Below are positions 51,289 through 60,997 of a stretch of DNA of 64,000 nt, one piece after another; the stretch's first letter is position 1, and every line of letters begins with the position of its first letter. Made by a program: the position numbers and the translations under genes. The DNA comes from Sedimenticola_A sp040506425 (lineage in GTDB: Bacteria > Pseudomonadota > Gammaproteobacteria > Chromatiales > Chromatiaceae), in contig OZ245051.1 of NCBI GenBank assembly GCA_965224515.1, positions 434,001 to 498,000 of the forward strand, written 5' to 3'. The notes beneath the pieces are model-generated. The model did not search any database, was not told the origin of the DNA, and saw only the letters and a list, made by a program, of their open reading frames with translations.

Positions 51289-54200
51289 TCCGCCACCTCA
51301 AGCAGCACTGAATTGATGTTTTCCAACAGCTCGCTCTCCTGGTAAGGCTTACCGAGATAGCGCTTGACACCCAGCTCCATGGCCAGGTTTCTATGCTTGT
51401 CGCCGGTACGGGATGTAATCATGATGATGGGTATGTCACGCAACGCCTCGGAGTTGCGCATGTGCCTTGCAAGCTCGTAACCATCCATGCGTGGCATTTC
51501 GATATCCAGCAGCATGATATCCGGACGGTGATCCTGCAACTGGGCAACCGCATCCACGCCATCCTTTGCTGTCACCACGTGCATGCCATGGCGTTCAAGC
51601 AGACGGCCTGTGACCTTGCGCACGGTGATGGAGTCATCCACCACCATAACCATGCGGCCAAAGACAGGTTCGCGATCTTCTTCAACTGTTTCAACCGCTG
51701 CCACCGCGGTGTGTGCAACATCCATACGCACCAGGGCGGTCACATCCAGAATCAGTGCCACGCGACCATCACCAAGAATGGTGCCACCGGAGATCCAGCG
51801 CACGGTACTGAGCTGCTGTCCCACCGATTTGACCACGATCTGGCGGTTGCCGATCAGGTTATCAACATGCAGGGCCACGCGGTGTTCACCGGCGCGAATC
51901 AGCAGCAGTGGGTACCACTTGCGCTGTTCACTGAGATGGAGCTGTCCCACTCCGAGGAGGTTACCCAGGTAACGGACCTGGTAATCCTGGCCGGCGTATG
52001 AGAAGTGCTTCTGCTGACCGCTGTAACAGGCCTGCATCTCCTGGTAGGAGGAGCGCACCACACCCTCGATGCTTACGTGGGGAATGGCAAAAATTTCATT
52101 CTCCAGCTCCACCATCAGGGCATCAGAGATAGCCAGGGTGAGCGGCAGGCGAATGATGAAGCTGGTGCCCTCGCCTGGCTTAGACTGGATATCCAGAGAA
52201 CCGCCAAGCTGCTTGACCTCGCTGACCACCACATCGAGGCCCACGCCACGACCGGCGATCTGGGTGATCTCGTCTGCAGTACTGAAACCATGCTCGAGTA
52301 CAAACTGCAGCACGTCGTTGTCGGTGACTTCTGCCGCCGGGTCCAGCATGCCACGCTCAATGGCTTTCTGTCGGATCAAATCGATTTTCATGCCGGCACC
52401 GTCATCCGAGACGGTCAGCAGCACATCATTACCTTCACGCTGGAGCTTCAGCTGAATTCTTCCACTTTCCGTCTTGCCTGATTCCGCGCGCTTTTCCGGT
52501 CTCTCGATACCATGGGAGACAGAGTTCCTGAGAATATGCTCCAGGGGTCCGACCATGCGATCGAGGATACCCCTGTCCAGCTCACCCTCTGCACCTTCCA
52601 CCTCAAGGACGGCTTTTTTGCCGACCGGGTTGCAGGTCTGGCGCACAACGCGGTGCAGCCTGGGTACAAGCTGCGCAAAAGGCACCATGCGGGTACGCAT
52701 CAGGCCATCCTGCAGATCGGTTGTCAGGCGGGACTGCTGGAGAAGCAGCGTCTCTGTCTCACGATGCTGATCAGAGAGATAGCCGTTAATGTTGGCAAGG
52801 TCATTTACCGTCTCCATCAGGCTTCGGGAGAGCTGCTGCATGGTGGAGAAGCGGTCGAGTTCAAGAGGATCGAAAGACTCTTCAATCTCGCGCCCCTCTT
52901 CCTTGTCCTTATCGTAGCGGAACAGAATCTGGGCCTCGGTCTCGATTTCAAGATGGCGCAGCTGCTCACGAAGACGCTCTACCGTCTGCTCCAGTTCTGA
53001 AAGGTTGAAACCGAGATCGCCATTCTGCTGCTCAAGCCGGGAGCGGTAGATACTGACCTCACCGGCGTTATTTACCAGACGATCGAGCAGTTCGGATTTT
53101 ACCCTTACCTTCTCTCGTCCCCGGCTTGGAAAGGTCCTGGCAGGGGCGGCGGCGTCAGCCTTACCCTCGTCCGGCACGGGAGCGGTTTCATCCGCTGCTG
53201 CTGTTGCCAACGGCCCAGGCTCTTCAGCAACCGGCTCGGGCTGCATTAATTCCGTTTCATCTGCCGCAAACTCTTCGGCGGCACCCTCTTCAGGCAACGA
53301 CTCTGTTGTCTCTACTTCTGTCTGCCCAGCCTCCTCATCGAGAGGCTTAGCAATAGCCTGGTCGACAAGGAACACCTCTTCCAGACGCCCGACCAGGTCA
53401 TCTGCCCGGCGCAACCGGGGGCCGTGCCCCAGCTCCTCAACCTGCTCAGCCAGGCGGTCAATCACCTGCTGGGAGAGATCAAATACCGTGGAGGTCGGCT
53501 CAATCCGTGCGTGATCCACACCGGTCAGCAAGGACTCGAAGGCGTGACTGAGATCACCGACGGGCATTGCCCCCGACAGACGCGCACCACCCTTGAGGGT
53601 GTGCAGTGTACGTTCAAGATCCGCCACGGGTTCACTGTAGGAGGGATTCTGCTGCCAGTTCTGGAATGCGTTCTGAGCAGCCTCAAGCAGCTCTCTCGCC
53701 TCTTCCAGAAAGATTTCCAGCAGTTCAGGATCAGCTTCTATATTGATGTAGTCGGCATCATCTTCAGGGGCCTGCTCTTCAGGCTTTTCCTGGCCGGCCT
53801 CTTCCGGCACTTCAGCCAACCTGTCGAGCGCTTCATCGGCTACGTCGGTCTCCGCTTCGGTCTCAACCGGTTCTGCTTCAACGAGCTCTTCCGCGATACT
53901 CTCCGGCTCAACATGAACCGGTTCCGGTTCTTCAGCTTCTGTCTCCGGCTCCCAGGCCGACTCAGTCTCTGTTTCACCAAACCCCGCATCAGGGATCTCA
54001 AGCCCTGAAGGCGCTTCTTCGGTCTCTTCCTGAAGCAGTTGATCCTGATCGGACTCTGCTGGCTCCGCGAGTTCGGGCTCGACCAGCTCCAGCTCTTCAA
54101 CCGTTACGCTCTCGACCTGCTCGTCTCCAGCCAACAGTTCATCCGACTGAAGCTCATCTGAGCTCATGGGGGCAGCCCCAAGCGACTCCAGCTCTTCAAC

Positions 54201-57200
54201 GGTTAAACTCTCAACCGATTCGTCTCCAACCAACAGCTCCTCTTCGAGGGATTCCCCCTCTTCAAGAATCTCCTCTGAGAGCTCCATTGTTTCAGCCGCC
54301 GGCTCAAACAGCCCTGCGTCGAGCAGTGTTTCATCGACATCCAGCTCAAGCCCTTGACCGGCAGCCTCTTCAGGCTCGCCATCCAGATCCCATGCTGTCT
54401 CCGCCGCAATCTCCTCGGTGCTGACAACACTCTCGAGTGCTAGCTGGCGCGCATTTATCTCTTCATGCAGATCTGTCCAGTCGGGCAGGCCTGTACCTTC
54501 GGCATTGATTACGCCCAGGATGGATTCAATCAGATCACAGTACCGCGAGGTCAGCGATAGGAAATCCTCGTCGGCGATTGCGTGGCGATCCTTGAGGGCA
54601 TTGACCAGGGCCTCCATATCGGAGCTCACCTCAGCCATTGAAACGACCTCGGCCATGTGGGCACTGCCGTGCAGCGTGTGAAGCGCTCGTGACAGTTCAC
54701 CATCAATTCGGCAGGATAGCGGATCACTGCTGCAGCTATCGATGAAGTCCCGCAGTGTCTGCAGATGGGTTTTGGACTCTGCATCGAAAATATCGAACAG
54801 CGCCCCATCCATGACTATGGGCGCCTCGGGCTCGGGCTCGGGCTCTGGCCCTGGTTCCGGCTCTACACCGGGGAAAGCTACAATCTCTGCCCCGTCGTCA
54901 GCCTCTACCTCTACGGGCAACTCTTGTTGTTCTTCCTGCCCTGGCTCCTGCGGTTCTTCAGCTTCTGCTTCCGCCTTTTGCGCATGGGCTTCAGGATCCA
55001 CCAGCTGGAATGCACGATCCATCAGGCTATCGACATCAGCCTGGGGGGTCGTCCCCTGCTCCTGGCAGTCGATCAGTTCGGGCAGTACAGCCGCCGAGTC
55101 TGACAGCAGGGTAAGTACTTCGGGTGATACGGAGATGGTTTCATCGATCACCCTGTTGAGCATGTTCTCGATAGACCAGGCAAACTCGCCTATGACCATT
55201 GCACCCACAAGACGTCCACTCCCTTTCAGGGTATGGAACGATCTCCTGAAAGTGGACAGTGCCTCTTTGTCGTCGTGATCCGTGTGCCAACGGGGCAGGT
55301 ACTCCTGGATCACGGCAAGCTCTTCCCGGGCCTCTTCGATGAAGATATCCAGAATTTCAGGATCGATATCCTCCAGGGGAGGCTTATCGGCCGAGGGGAC
55401 CGGTTCGGGTACGGCCTCGACGGCTGCCTTGGGCTCGACGGTCTCTTCAACCGGCTCCTCTATCTCTGGCAGTTCGCCCGAAACTGGCGACTCCATGAAT
55501 TCGGATACTGCCTCTTCAGGTGACGCTTCAGCTTCAGCCTCAGCCACACCGGGAGACTCAATGGAAACACCCAACTGCTCCATGGACTGTTTGGCCACAT
55601 CCAGTATCTCTGAATGTATGCCACGCCCCTCGGTAACAGCCTCGGTGAAATACTCAATACTGGTTACAGCATCTGCAAAGGCATTGAGACGATCGGAATC
55701 GGGAACAGTGGAAGCATCGAGCAGGCGTTCCTGAACGTAACCAGCCAGCCCGTCAAGCAAACCAGCTGCATCGTCCAGGTGCAGAATGCGAAATGCGCCG
55801 GCTATAGTTGAAAAGCGGGCAGGGACTTCGGTCAACAGTGCGCTGGATTCCGGTGCAGCGATATAGCTGACCACGGCCTCCTTGTTCTTCGCCATATCGA
55901 TGCTCGCCTCGTGCAGCACCGAGTCCACCAGGCGATCAAACTCACCTTCGGGCAGATCGGGAAGCAGTTCTGCCATGTCAGGCCGCTTGGCCCACTGGTC
56001 ATGCCGACGGGCAACGGTCAGGTTATCCAGGGAAGTTTCAATAAACAGGATGTCCGCTGCCAGCGACATCAGATCCTGGTCCTGGGGTACCGATTCGTTG
56101 GCCACAACATCAGCAATCCAGTCCGCCTGGCGCTTCAGCCGCTGACGCAGCTCACCCTGCCCCACCATGCCGAGGGTATCGGCAAGCTTATGCATGAGCT
56201 CTTCGACATGTTTGAGACGTGCTGCGTCTTCAGTGCCGGTGCGGATAAAGAGATCCACCCCGTCCTTGATAGCCGTGAGATCAGTGGAGATTGCACTACG
56301 TACTGAATTCAGCAGATCCTGGGAAGGGGCCTGCAGCTCTTCCCGCCCAGCTTCGATATCTGCCTGGCTGACCAGGCTGTGATCGAGATCGTAGGCAGTC
56401 TTTATCTCGGCAACGTGAGGGTTGCTGGAATCAGCACAAGCCGTGTAATAGAGGAGGTTCTTCAGCAGGTCATTGGAGGGCGTTTCCGAGACAGAAGATT
56501 CGCCCTGGTCGATCAGGCGCTTGATCTCGCGATCAACCCGTCCCATCAGGAGCTTGGTTGCGCTGCCCACGTCAAGACTACCGTCCCGCAGCGCGGAAGC
56601 AACTGCCCTGGCAACACGGAACTGGCGCTTGACCTGCTCCGTACCTGCACTGCCTTCCAGCTGTTTGAAAATGTATTCGATACGCCCGAGACCACCCTCG
56701 ACATCGGTTCCCCTGAACCAGTCGAGCAATCCGCGGTGATACTGGTGGCGTACGCCCCGGGCAAACGTCGTGAGCTCCGGATTGGGCTCGCCCTGCAAGG
56801 CCTCGGATGCAAGCTTCTGCTCCAGCGCCGGGGCGAACAGTGCAACTTCGGAGAAAAGGGTGGCGTCGCGGGTGGCACGCAGCTCGTTCAGTATGGGCAA
56901 AATCAGGATTGGCTCATCCCGGGCACCCGATTCAAGCTTTTCCAGGTAGTCAGACAGCTGAATGATGCCAAGCATCAATGCCTCTGCTGCCTCTTCGCGT
57001 TTCTTCAGCCGGTCCTCTTTCAAGGCGATGGCAACCAGCTCCATCTCCTCGGCAAGCATGGCCGCACCGTAGATCTGCACCATCTGCAATGTGCCAAGAA
57101 CCTGGTGCAGGTGCTGTATGCACTCGCTGATAAGCTCTTCACTATCACCGATCTCCTCGAAATAGTCATCGAGGGACCGTCTGGCGGCTTCCAGGGATGA

Positions 57201-57254
57201 ATCCAACTCACCCCTGATCCACTTAAGCGTACTGTAGTCGTGCGCGTCGCTCAT
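51285..57254 (-). CDS. chpA: Hybrid chemotaxis histidine kinase ChpA
   Basis: This ~1989-residue hybrid CheA kinase of the Pil-Chp system is taken from ATG 57254. Hpt-type motifs are visible near residues 670 (HTLKGSGRLVG), 860 (HTLHGSAHMAE) and 1220 (HTLKGGARLSG), with a further Hpt-like segment near the N-terminus (HLHQVLGTLQM). Very acidic Glu-rich linkers lie between Hpt segments, notably about 1000-1180. The HATPase (NSVSHGIERP and DDGAGMK) is near 1580-1610, the CheW-like domain near 1718-1835, and a C-terminal receiver (VVDDSITVRK; phosphorylated Asp in LLDIEMPR near 1915) ends it. It is longer than usual CheA and similar to P. aeruginosa ChpA. It passes phosphate to PilG and PilH. Confidence 0.93.
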   Translation of the reverse strand: MSDAHDYSTLKWIRGELDSSLEAARRSLDDYFEEIGDSEELISECIQHLHQVLGTLQMVQIYGAAMLAEEMELVAIALKEDRLKKREEAAEALMLGIIQLSDYLEKLESGARDEPILILPILNELRATRDATLFSEVALFAPALEQKLASEALQGEPNPELTTFARGVRHQYHRGLLDWFRGTDVEGGLGRIEYIFKQLEGSAGTEQVKRQFRVARAVASALRDGSLDVGSATKLLMGRVDREIKRLIDQGESSVSETPSNDLLKNLLYYTACADSSNPHVAEIKTAYDLDHSLVSQADIEAGREELQAPSQDLLNSVRSAISTDLTAIKDGVDLFIRTGTEDAARLKHVEELMHKLADTLGMVGQGELRQRLKRQADWIADVVANESVPQDQDLMSLAADILFIETSLDNLTVARRHDQWAKRPDMAELLPDLPEGEFDRLVDSVLHEASIDMAKNKEAVVSYIAAPESSALLTEVPARFSTIAGAFRILHLDDAAGLLDGLAGYVQERLLDASTVPDSDRLNAFADAVTSIEYFTEAVTEGRGIHSEILDVAKQSMEQLGVSIESPGVAEAEAEASPEEAVSEFMESPVSGELPEIEEPVEETVEPKAAVEAVPEPVPSADKPPLEDIDPEILDIFIEEAREELAVIQEYLPRWHTDHDDKEALSTFRRSFHTLKGSGRLVGAMVIGEFAWSIENMLNRVIDETISVSPEVLTLLSDSAAVLPELIDCQEQGTTPQADVDSLMDRAFQLVDPEAHAQKAEAEAEEPQEPGQEEQQELPVEVEADDGAEIVAFPGVEPEPGPEPEPEPEAPIVMDGALFDIFDAESKTHLQTLRDFIDSCSSDPLSCRIDGELSRALHTLHGSAHMAEVVSMAEVSSDMEALVNALKDRHAIADEDFLSLTSRYCDLIESILGVINAEGTGLPDWTDLHEEINARQLALESVVSTEEIAAETAWDLDGEPEEAAGQGLELDVDETLLDAGLFEPAAETMELSEEILEEGESLEEELLVGDESVESLTVEELESLGAAPMSSDELQSDELLAGDEQVESVTVEELELVEPELAEPAESDQDQLLQEETEEAPSGLEIPDAGFGETETESAWEPETEAEEPEPVHVEPESIAEELVEAEPVETEAETDVADEALDRLAEVPEEAGQEKPEEQAPEDDADYINIEADPELLEIFLEEARELLEAAQNAFQNWQQNPSYSEPVADLERTLHTLKGGARLSGAMPVGDLSHAFESLLTGVDHARIEPTSTVFDLSQQVIDRLAEQVEELGHGPRLRRADDLVGRLEEVFLVDQAIAKPLDEEAGQTEVETTESLPEEGAAEEFAADETELMQPEPVAEEPGPLATAAADETAPVPDEGKADAAAPARTFPSRGREKVRVKSELLDRLVNNAGEVSIYRSRLEQQNGDLGFNLSELEQTVERLREQLRHLEIETEAQILFRYDKDKEEGREIEESFDPLELDRFSTMQQLSRSLMETVNDLANINGYLSDQHRETETLLLQQSRLTTDLQDGLMRTRMVPFAQLVPRLHRVVRQTCNPVGKKAVLEVEGAEGELDRGILDRMVGPLEHILRNSVSHGIERPEKRAESGKTESGRIQLKLQREGNDVLLTVSDDGAGMKIDLIRQKAIERGMLDPAAEVTDNDVLQFVLEHGFSTADEITQIAGRGVGLDVVVSEVKQLGGSLDIQSKPGEGTSFIIRLPLTLAISDALMVELENEIFAIPHVSIEGVVRSSYQEMQACYSGQQKHFSYAGQDYQVRYLGNLLGVGQLHLSEQRKWYPLLLIRAGEHRVALHVDNLIGNRQIVVKSVGQQLSTVRWISGGTILGDGRVALILDVTALVRMDVAHTAVAAVETVEEDREPVFGRMVMVVDDSITVRKVTGRLLERHGMHVVTAKDGVDAVAQLQDHRPDIMLLDIEMPRMDGYELARHMRNSEALRDIPIIMITSRTGDKHRNLAMELGVKRYLGKPYQESELLENINSVLLEVAE

Positions 57255-57347
57255 ACCGGATCTTCTGCTCCTGAGGTGCACCTATACCCACATCCGTTCG
57301 TTAGGCTAGACGCACCCGGTAAATCATCTCTTACAACACGCGGTCCG

Positions 57348-59396
57348 TTATTCCGGCAGACGGAAACCAGATACCGAACGCTGCAGTTCATCAGCCAGGT
57401 CAGCCAGGGTACCAATGGCGCCCGCGGTCTGACTGGTACCTTCCGATGTCTGGGTGGTAATTTCCTGAATTACACTCATTGTGTCATCGATTCGGCCAGC
57501 CTCGGAAGACTGCGACTGGGCAGACTCCGCCACCTTGGCGATTCGCTCGGCGATCTGATTCGATACGGTCTCAATCTCCTGCAGGGCTTCACCAGCATCC
57601 TCGGCCAGCTGAGCACCCGACACCACTTCCGTGGTGGTATCTTCCATCGAGCTCACCGCTTCGTTGGTATCCGCCTGAATGGTTTTAACCAGCGCTTCAA
57701 TCTGCTTTGTCGCGTTACCGGAACGCTCAGCGAGGCGCTGTACCTCATCCGCAACCACCGCGAAGCCGCGACCGGCTTCACCGGCCATTGCCGCCTGCAT
57801 TGCCGCGTTAAGCGCAAGAATGTTGGTCTGGTCGGCGATATCGTCAATCAGCTCAACGATATCTCCAATCTCCTGGGAACTCTCACCCAGCCGCTTGATT
57901 CGTTTTGATGTCTCCTGAATCTGCTCGCGAATGGTATCCATGCCCTGGATGGTGCGCCGCACCGTGTCGGCGCCTGTACCCGCTATATCAACCGAGCGCT
58001 GGGCGATTTCGGTAGACTCTGTCGCCTCACTGGACATCTGGTCGATAGCAGTGGTCATCGTCTTGATGGAGTCTGTGGCGCTGGAGATCTGCTCAGCCTG
58101 GTGCTCACTCGCCTCTGCCAGGTGCATCGCAGTTGCGCGATTCTCCTGGGCTGAAGCGGATACCTGTTCCGAGGTCTGGTTAATGGTGGTTACCAGGCTG
58201 CGCAGCGCTTCAATCGCGTAGTTGATAGAGTCCGCGATGGCGCCGGTCACGTCCTCGGTTACCGTAGCGGTTACTGTGAGGTCACCATCAGCGAGGTCAC
58301 CCATCTCATCCAGCAGACGCAGAATAGCCTGCTGGTTACGTTCATTCTGTTGCTTACTCTCTTCCTCGCGGCGTTTTGCATCCATCAGCAGGATGTAACC
58401 AAGCAGCAGCAGGAATGCGGCGGAAAGGGCGCCAAGGATGGTAATCATCACCGGACCTGCCTTAACCCCGAACACACTTACACGACCGGGTGACTGGCCA
58501 TACACCTTGATCAGGTTATCGGCAGCATCGTTCACCTGGTCAGATACATCGGTCACGCGGCTTGCAGCCTCCAGTGCCGGCAGTACTGCAGGTACGGTCT
58601 CAATGATCTCGCCTGCGTGGTCGTTGATGGAGCTGAAGAGCATCGCCACTTCACGCAGTTTCTTTACCGCAATGGCGTTGGTGATCCGCTTGATTTCAAG
58701 ATCGTCACTGCCCTGGAGCATACCGTCCAGTACACGGCCGAAAAGGTCCGCATCACGACTGAACTGGTCGATGGCCGCAGCTGTTGCCTGACCGCCCACC
58801 AGAACCCGGGCCACGTTCTTGTCAATTCGCTCCGCCAGCATAAGCTGCTGGGCAGCAATGGAGACCTGAGCGGGATCACCTTTCTGGTCTACCAGGATAT
58901 CAATTACCTCCTGGGAGAGAATCTGCAGTTGGGGGATGAACTCGGTAATCACGTTCACGAATTCCCGTACCGAGAGAATTGAATCCCGGTTGGAGAGAAT
59001 ATCGTCAGCGTTCTGGCGCAACTCCAGCCAGACCTCATCCATCGACTTCAGATCCTTGCGAACCTCTGAAGGCGAGGCTGGCAGGTCAATGCGGGGAACA
59101 CCACGCTTCAGTTCGGTGACCAGTCGCTCGAATCCGTCGCGGGATTCCCGCAACTGCCCAAAAGCATCCTTGTCACCTGATGCAGCTGAGAGCGCGTTTT
59201 TAGCGATCTTCTGAGAGATTACCCGCTGTTCCGCAGAACGCAGCAGGTATGCTTCGTCGTTCGCATCCCACTCGGCCACGTGAGCGAAGGTCAACAGCGC
59301 CAACACAATCGTAACCAGCAATCCCACTGATAAAAGAACAACGAACCTGTTTGAGGCGGACCCGCCGCCAATACGTTTTGCAGACCTTCTTGCCAT
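57348..59396 (-). CDS. pilJ: Methyl-accepting chemotaxis protein PilJ
   Basis: This 682-residue receptor of the Chp system has an N-terminal membrane helix (about 20-44), a large periplasmic helical part (about 45-310), a second helix (VMITILGALSAAFLLLLGYIL, near 313-333) and a cytosolic signalling domain. The hairpin part has NAAMQAAMAGEAGRGFAVVADEVQRLAERS. Glutamine/glutamate pairs for methylation are spread along the long helices. It signals to ChpA via PilI. Neither CheR nor CheB is in the window, so methylation control may be encoded elsewhere. Confidence 0.93.
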   Translation of the reverse strand: MARRSAKRIGGGSASNRFVVLLSVGLLVTIVLALLTFAHVAEWDANDEAYLLRSAEQRVISQKIAKNALSAASGDKDAFGQLRESRDGFERLVTELKRGVPRIDLPASPSEVRKDLKSMDEVWLELRQNADDILSNRDSILSVREFVNVITEFIPQLQILSQEVIDILVDQKGDPAQVSIAAQQLMLAERIDKNVARVLVGGQATAAAIDQFSRDADLFGRVLDGMLQGSDDLEIKRITNAIAVKKLREVAMLFSSINDHAGEIIETVPAVLPALEAASRVTDVSDQVNDAADNLIKVYGQSPGRVSVFGVKAGPVMITILGALSAAFLLLLGYILLMDAKRREEESKQQNERNQQAILRLLDEMGDLADGDLTVTATVTEDVTGAIADSINYAIEALRSLVTTINQTSEQVSASAQENRATAMHLAEASEHQAEQISSATDSIKTMTTAIDQMSSEATESTEIAQRSVDIAGTGADTVRRTIQGMDTIREQIQETSKRIKRLGESSQEIGDIVELIDDIADQTNILALNAAMQAAMAGEAGRGFAVVADEVQRLAERSGNATKQIEALVKTIQADTNEAVSSMEDTTTEVVSGAQLAEDAGEALQEIETVSNQIAERIAKVAESAQSQSSEAGRIDDTMSVIQEITTQTSEGTSQTAGAIGTLADLADELQRSVSGFRLPE

Positions 59397-59479
59397 TTCA
59401 GCCTATCTCCAGAAAAAGCACGCTCTTGCGATTTCTATTATTTGAGTCTCAAAAAATCCAATCAACACTGCGCCGGCTA

Positions 59480-60037
59480 TCAGGCCGCCGCCACCTGGAA
59501 CCCCTGATTTTCCGCCAGTAGTTGCGTACTAAACACCGGCCAAACCTCATTCTCCAGGCTGTAGGCTTGCCTCACATACTGGCGCACCACTCCAGGCAGA
59601 TCGGGCACCGCGGCGCCCTGGTCCTCTGCGAAGTGGCGCATGCCATGCACATCTCCCACCAACAGCCCGACATACAATCCATTGTGATTGATAACCAGAA
59701 CCCGGCTACGCCGTCCGGTCACTATATGCTTGCCCCCCAAAAACACCTGCAAATCTATAATCGGGAGCAGGTTGCCTCGAATATTGGCAATCCCGACGAC
59801 CCAGTTCTTGGTCCCGGGAACCACCGTGATCGAGGCGGGGTAGTTCAAAATCTCGGCTATCTCTCCCAGCGGGGCAACCATGCGCACACCGGCTACAGAA
59901 CAGAGCACACCTTCCCAAAACTGCGTACCTTCATCCTCTTTGGGAAGCCCCTCGGCGTGACGCATGCTCCTGCGCTCTATCTCGCGCAGTTGGAGTAAAA
60001 TATCTGCTGATGTTGCGGTTGCCATCTGTTCAGTCAC
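59480..60037 (-). CDS. pilI: CheW-like adaptor PilI
   Basis: This 185-residue CheW-family protein has GVLCSVAGVRMVAPLGEIAEIL, VVPGTKNWVVGIANIRGNLLPIIDLQVFLG and VLVINHNGLYVGLLVGDVHGMR. The start GTG 60037 overlaps the pilH stop by eight bases; ATG 60025 is also possible. It connects PilJ to ChpA. It is the third gene in pilG-pilH-pilI-pilJ order, which is the Pseudomonas layout. Confidence 0.9.
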   Translation of the reverse strand: MTEQMATATSADILLQLREIERRSMRHAEGLPKEDEGTQFWEGVLCSVAGVRMVAPLGEIAEILNYPASITVVPGTKNWVVGIANIRGNLLPIIDLQVFLGGKHIVTGRRSRVLVINHNGLYVGLLVGDVHGMRHFAEDQGAAVPDLPGVVRQYVRQAYSLENEVWPVFSTQLLAENQGFQVAAA

Positions 60038-60467
60038 CCAGGACCGTACGAATTTTTGCCAGCAGTTCAGCCGAAGCGATGGGTTTCACCACGTACTCCT
60101 TTGCACCCTGGCGCAGCCCCCAGGCACGATCAGTCTCCTGGTCCTTGGTGGTAACCATGATCACCGGAATATCTGCCGTCTCGGGGTCCTTGGTCAGTTG
60201 CCGTGTCGCCTGAAAGCCATTCAACCCAGGCATCACCACGTCCATCAGGATGACATCAGGCTTTGACTGGCGTGCCTCTTCGATACCACTTTCACCGTCA
60301 GGCGCAGTCAGTGCAGTGTAGCCGCCACTTTCAACAATGTTCTTTATGACATGTGTCTCCGTGGGCGAATCGTCCACGATCAATACTTTGCGGTGGGCCC
60401 CATCTACATCTTGGGGCTCAGCATCCGGCTGGTCGTCCGACCCGCCCTTTTTGAAAAAGCTTCTCAT
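60030..60467 (-). CDS. pilH: Response regulator PilH
   Basis: This 145-residue single-receiver protein has KVLIVDDSPTETHVIKN, the phosphorylated Asp in DVILMDVVMPGLNGFQ, VIMVTTKDQETD and VVKPI (Lys switch). An N-terminal linker (SFFKKGGSDDQPDAEPQD) precedes the domain. Probably an output or phosphate sink of ChpA, regulating PilT retraction, as in Pseudomonas. It lies 55 bp after pilG. Confidence 0.92.
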   Translation of the reverse strand: MRSFFKKGGSDDQPDAEPQDVDGAHRKVLIVDDSPTETHVIKNIVESGGYTALTAPDGESGIEEARQSKPDVILMDVVMPGLNGFQATRQLTKDPETADIPVIMVTTKDQETDRAWGLRQGAKEYVVKPIASAELLAKIRTVLGD

Positions 60468-60522
60468 AATGCTCGCGCCTTTTTCCGAGAATGCCAGATA
60501 GATAATATTCCAGAGGTGGTAT

Positions 60523-60924
60523 TCACGCCGCTTTCACTGCATGGCGACGAATTGCACCCAACAGTTCATCCTTGGTAAAGGGTTTTGTCAGATACTGCTC
60601 TGAACCGACAATGCGTCCACGCGCACGATCAAACAGGCCATCTTTAGATGACAACATAATCACCGGCGTATTCTTGTATTCCTGGTTGTGCTTTATCAAT
60701 GCGCAGGTCTGATAGCCGTCAAGCCGCGGCATCATGATATCCACAAAAATCACATCAGGACGGTTATCGGCAATGACCGACAACGCCTCAAATCCATCTG
60801 TTGCAGTAAACACATCGCAACCCGCTTTTTTCAGCAGACTTTCGGCCGTTCGCCGGATGGTTTTACTATCATCGATAACCATCACCTTGAGACCCGATAT
60901 ATCGGTGTCGAGGTCTTCGCTCAT
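60523..60924 (-). CDS. pilG: Response regulator PilG
   Basis: This 133-residue single-receiver protein starts at ATG 60924 (MSEDLDTDISG). It has KVMVIDDSKTIRRTAESLL, DVIFVDIMMPRLDGYQT with the phosphorylated Asp, VIMLSSKDG and LTKPF. PilG controls extension of type IV pili by PilB in the Pseudomonas system. It is the first gene of the pil-chp unit on the minus strand. Confidence 0.92.
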   Translation of the reverse strand: MSEDLDTDISGLKVMVIDDSKTIRRTAESLLKKAGCDVFTATDGFEALSVIADNRPDVIFVDIMMPRLDGYQTCALIKHNQEYKNTPVIMLSSKDGLFDRARGRIVGSEQYLTKPFTKDELLGAIRRHAVKAA

Positions 60925-60997
60925 TGCCACACTTCCTCTGCTCATAGCATGTTTCCGAATGGCTGCCGACCGACATCAGGAACGGCAGCCTCGGGAG

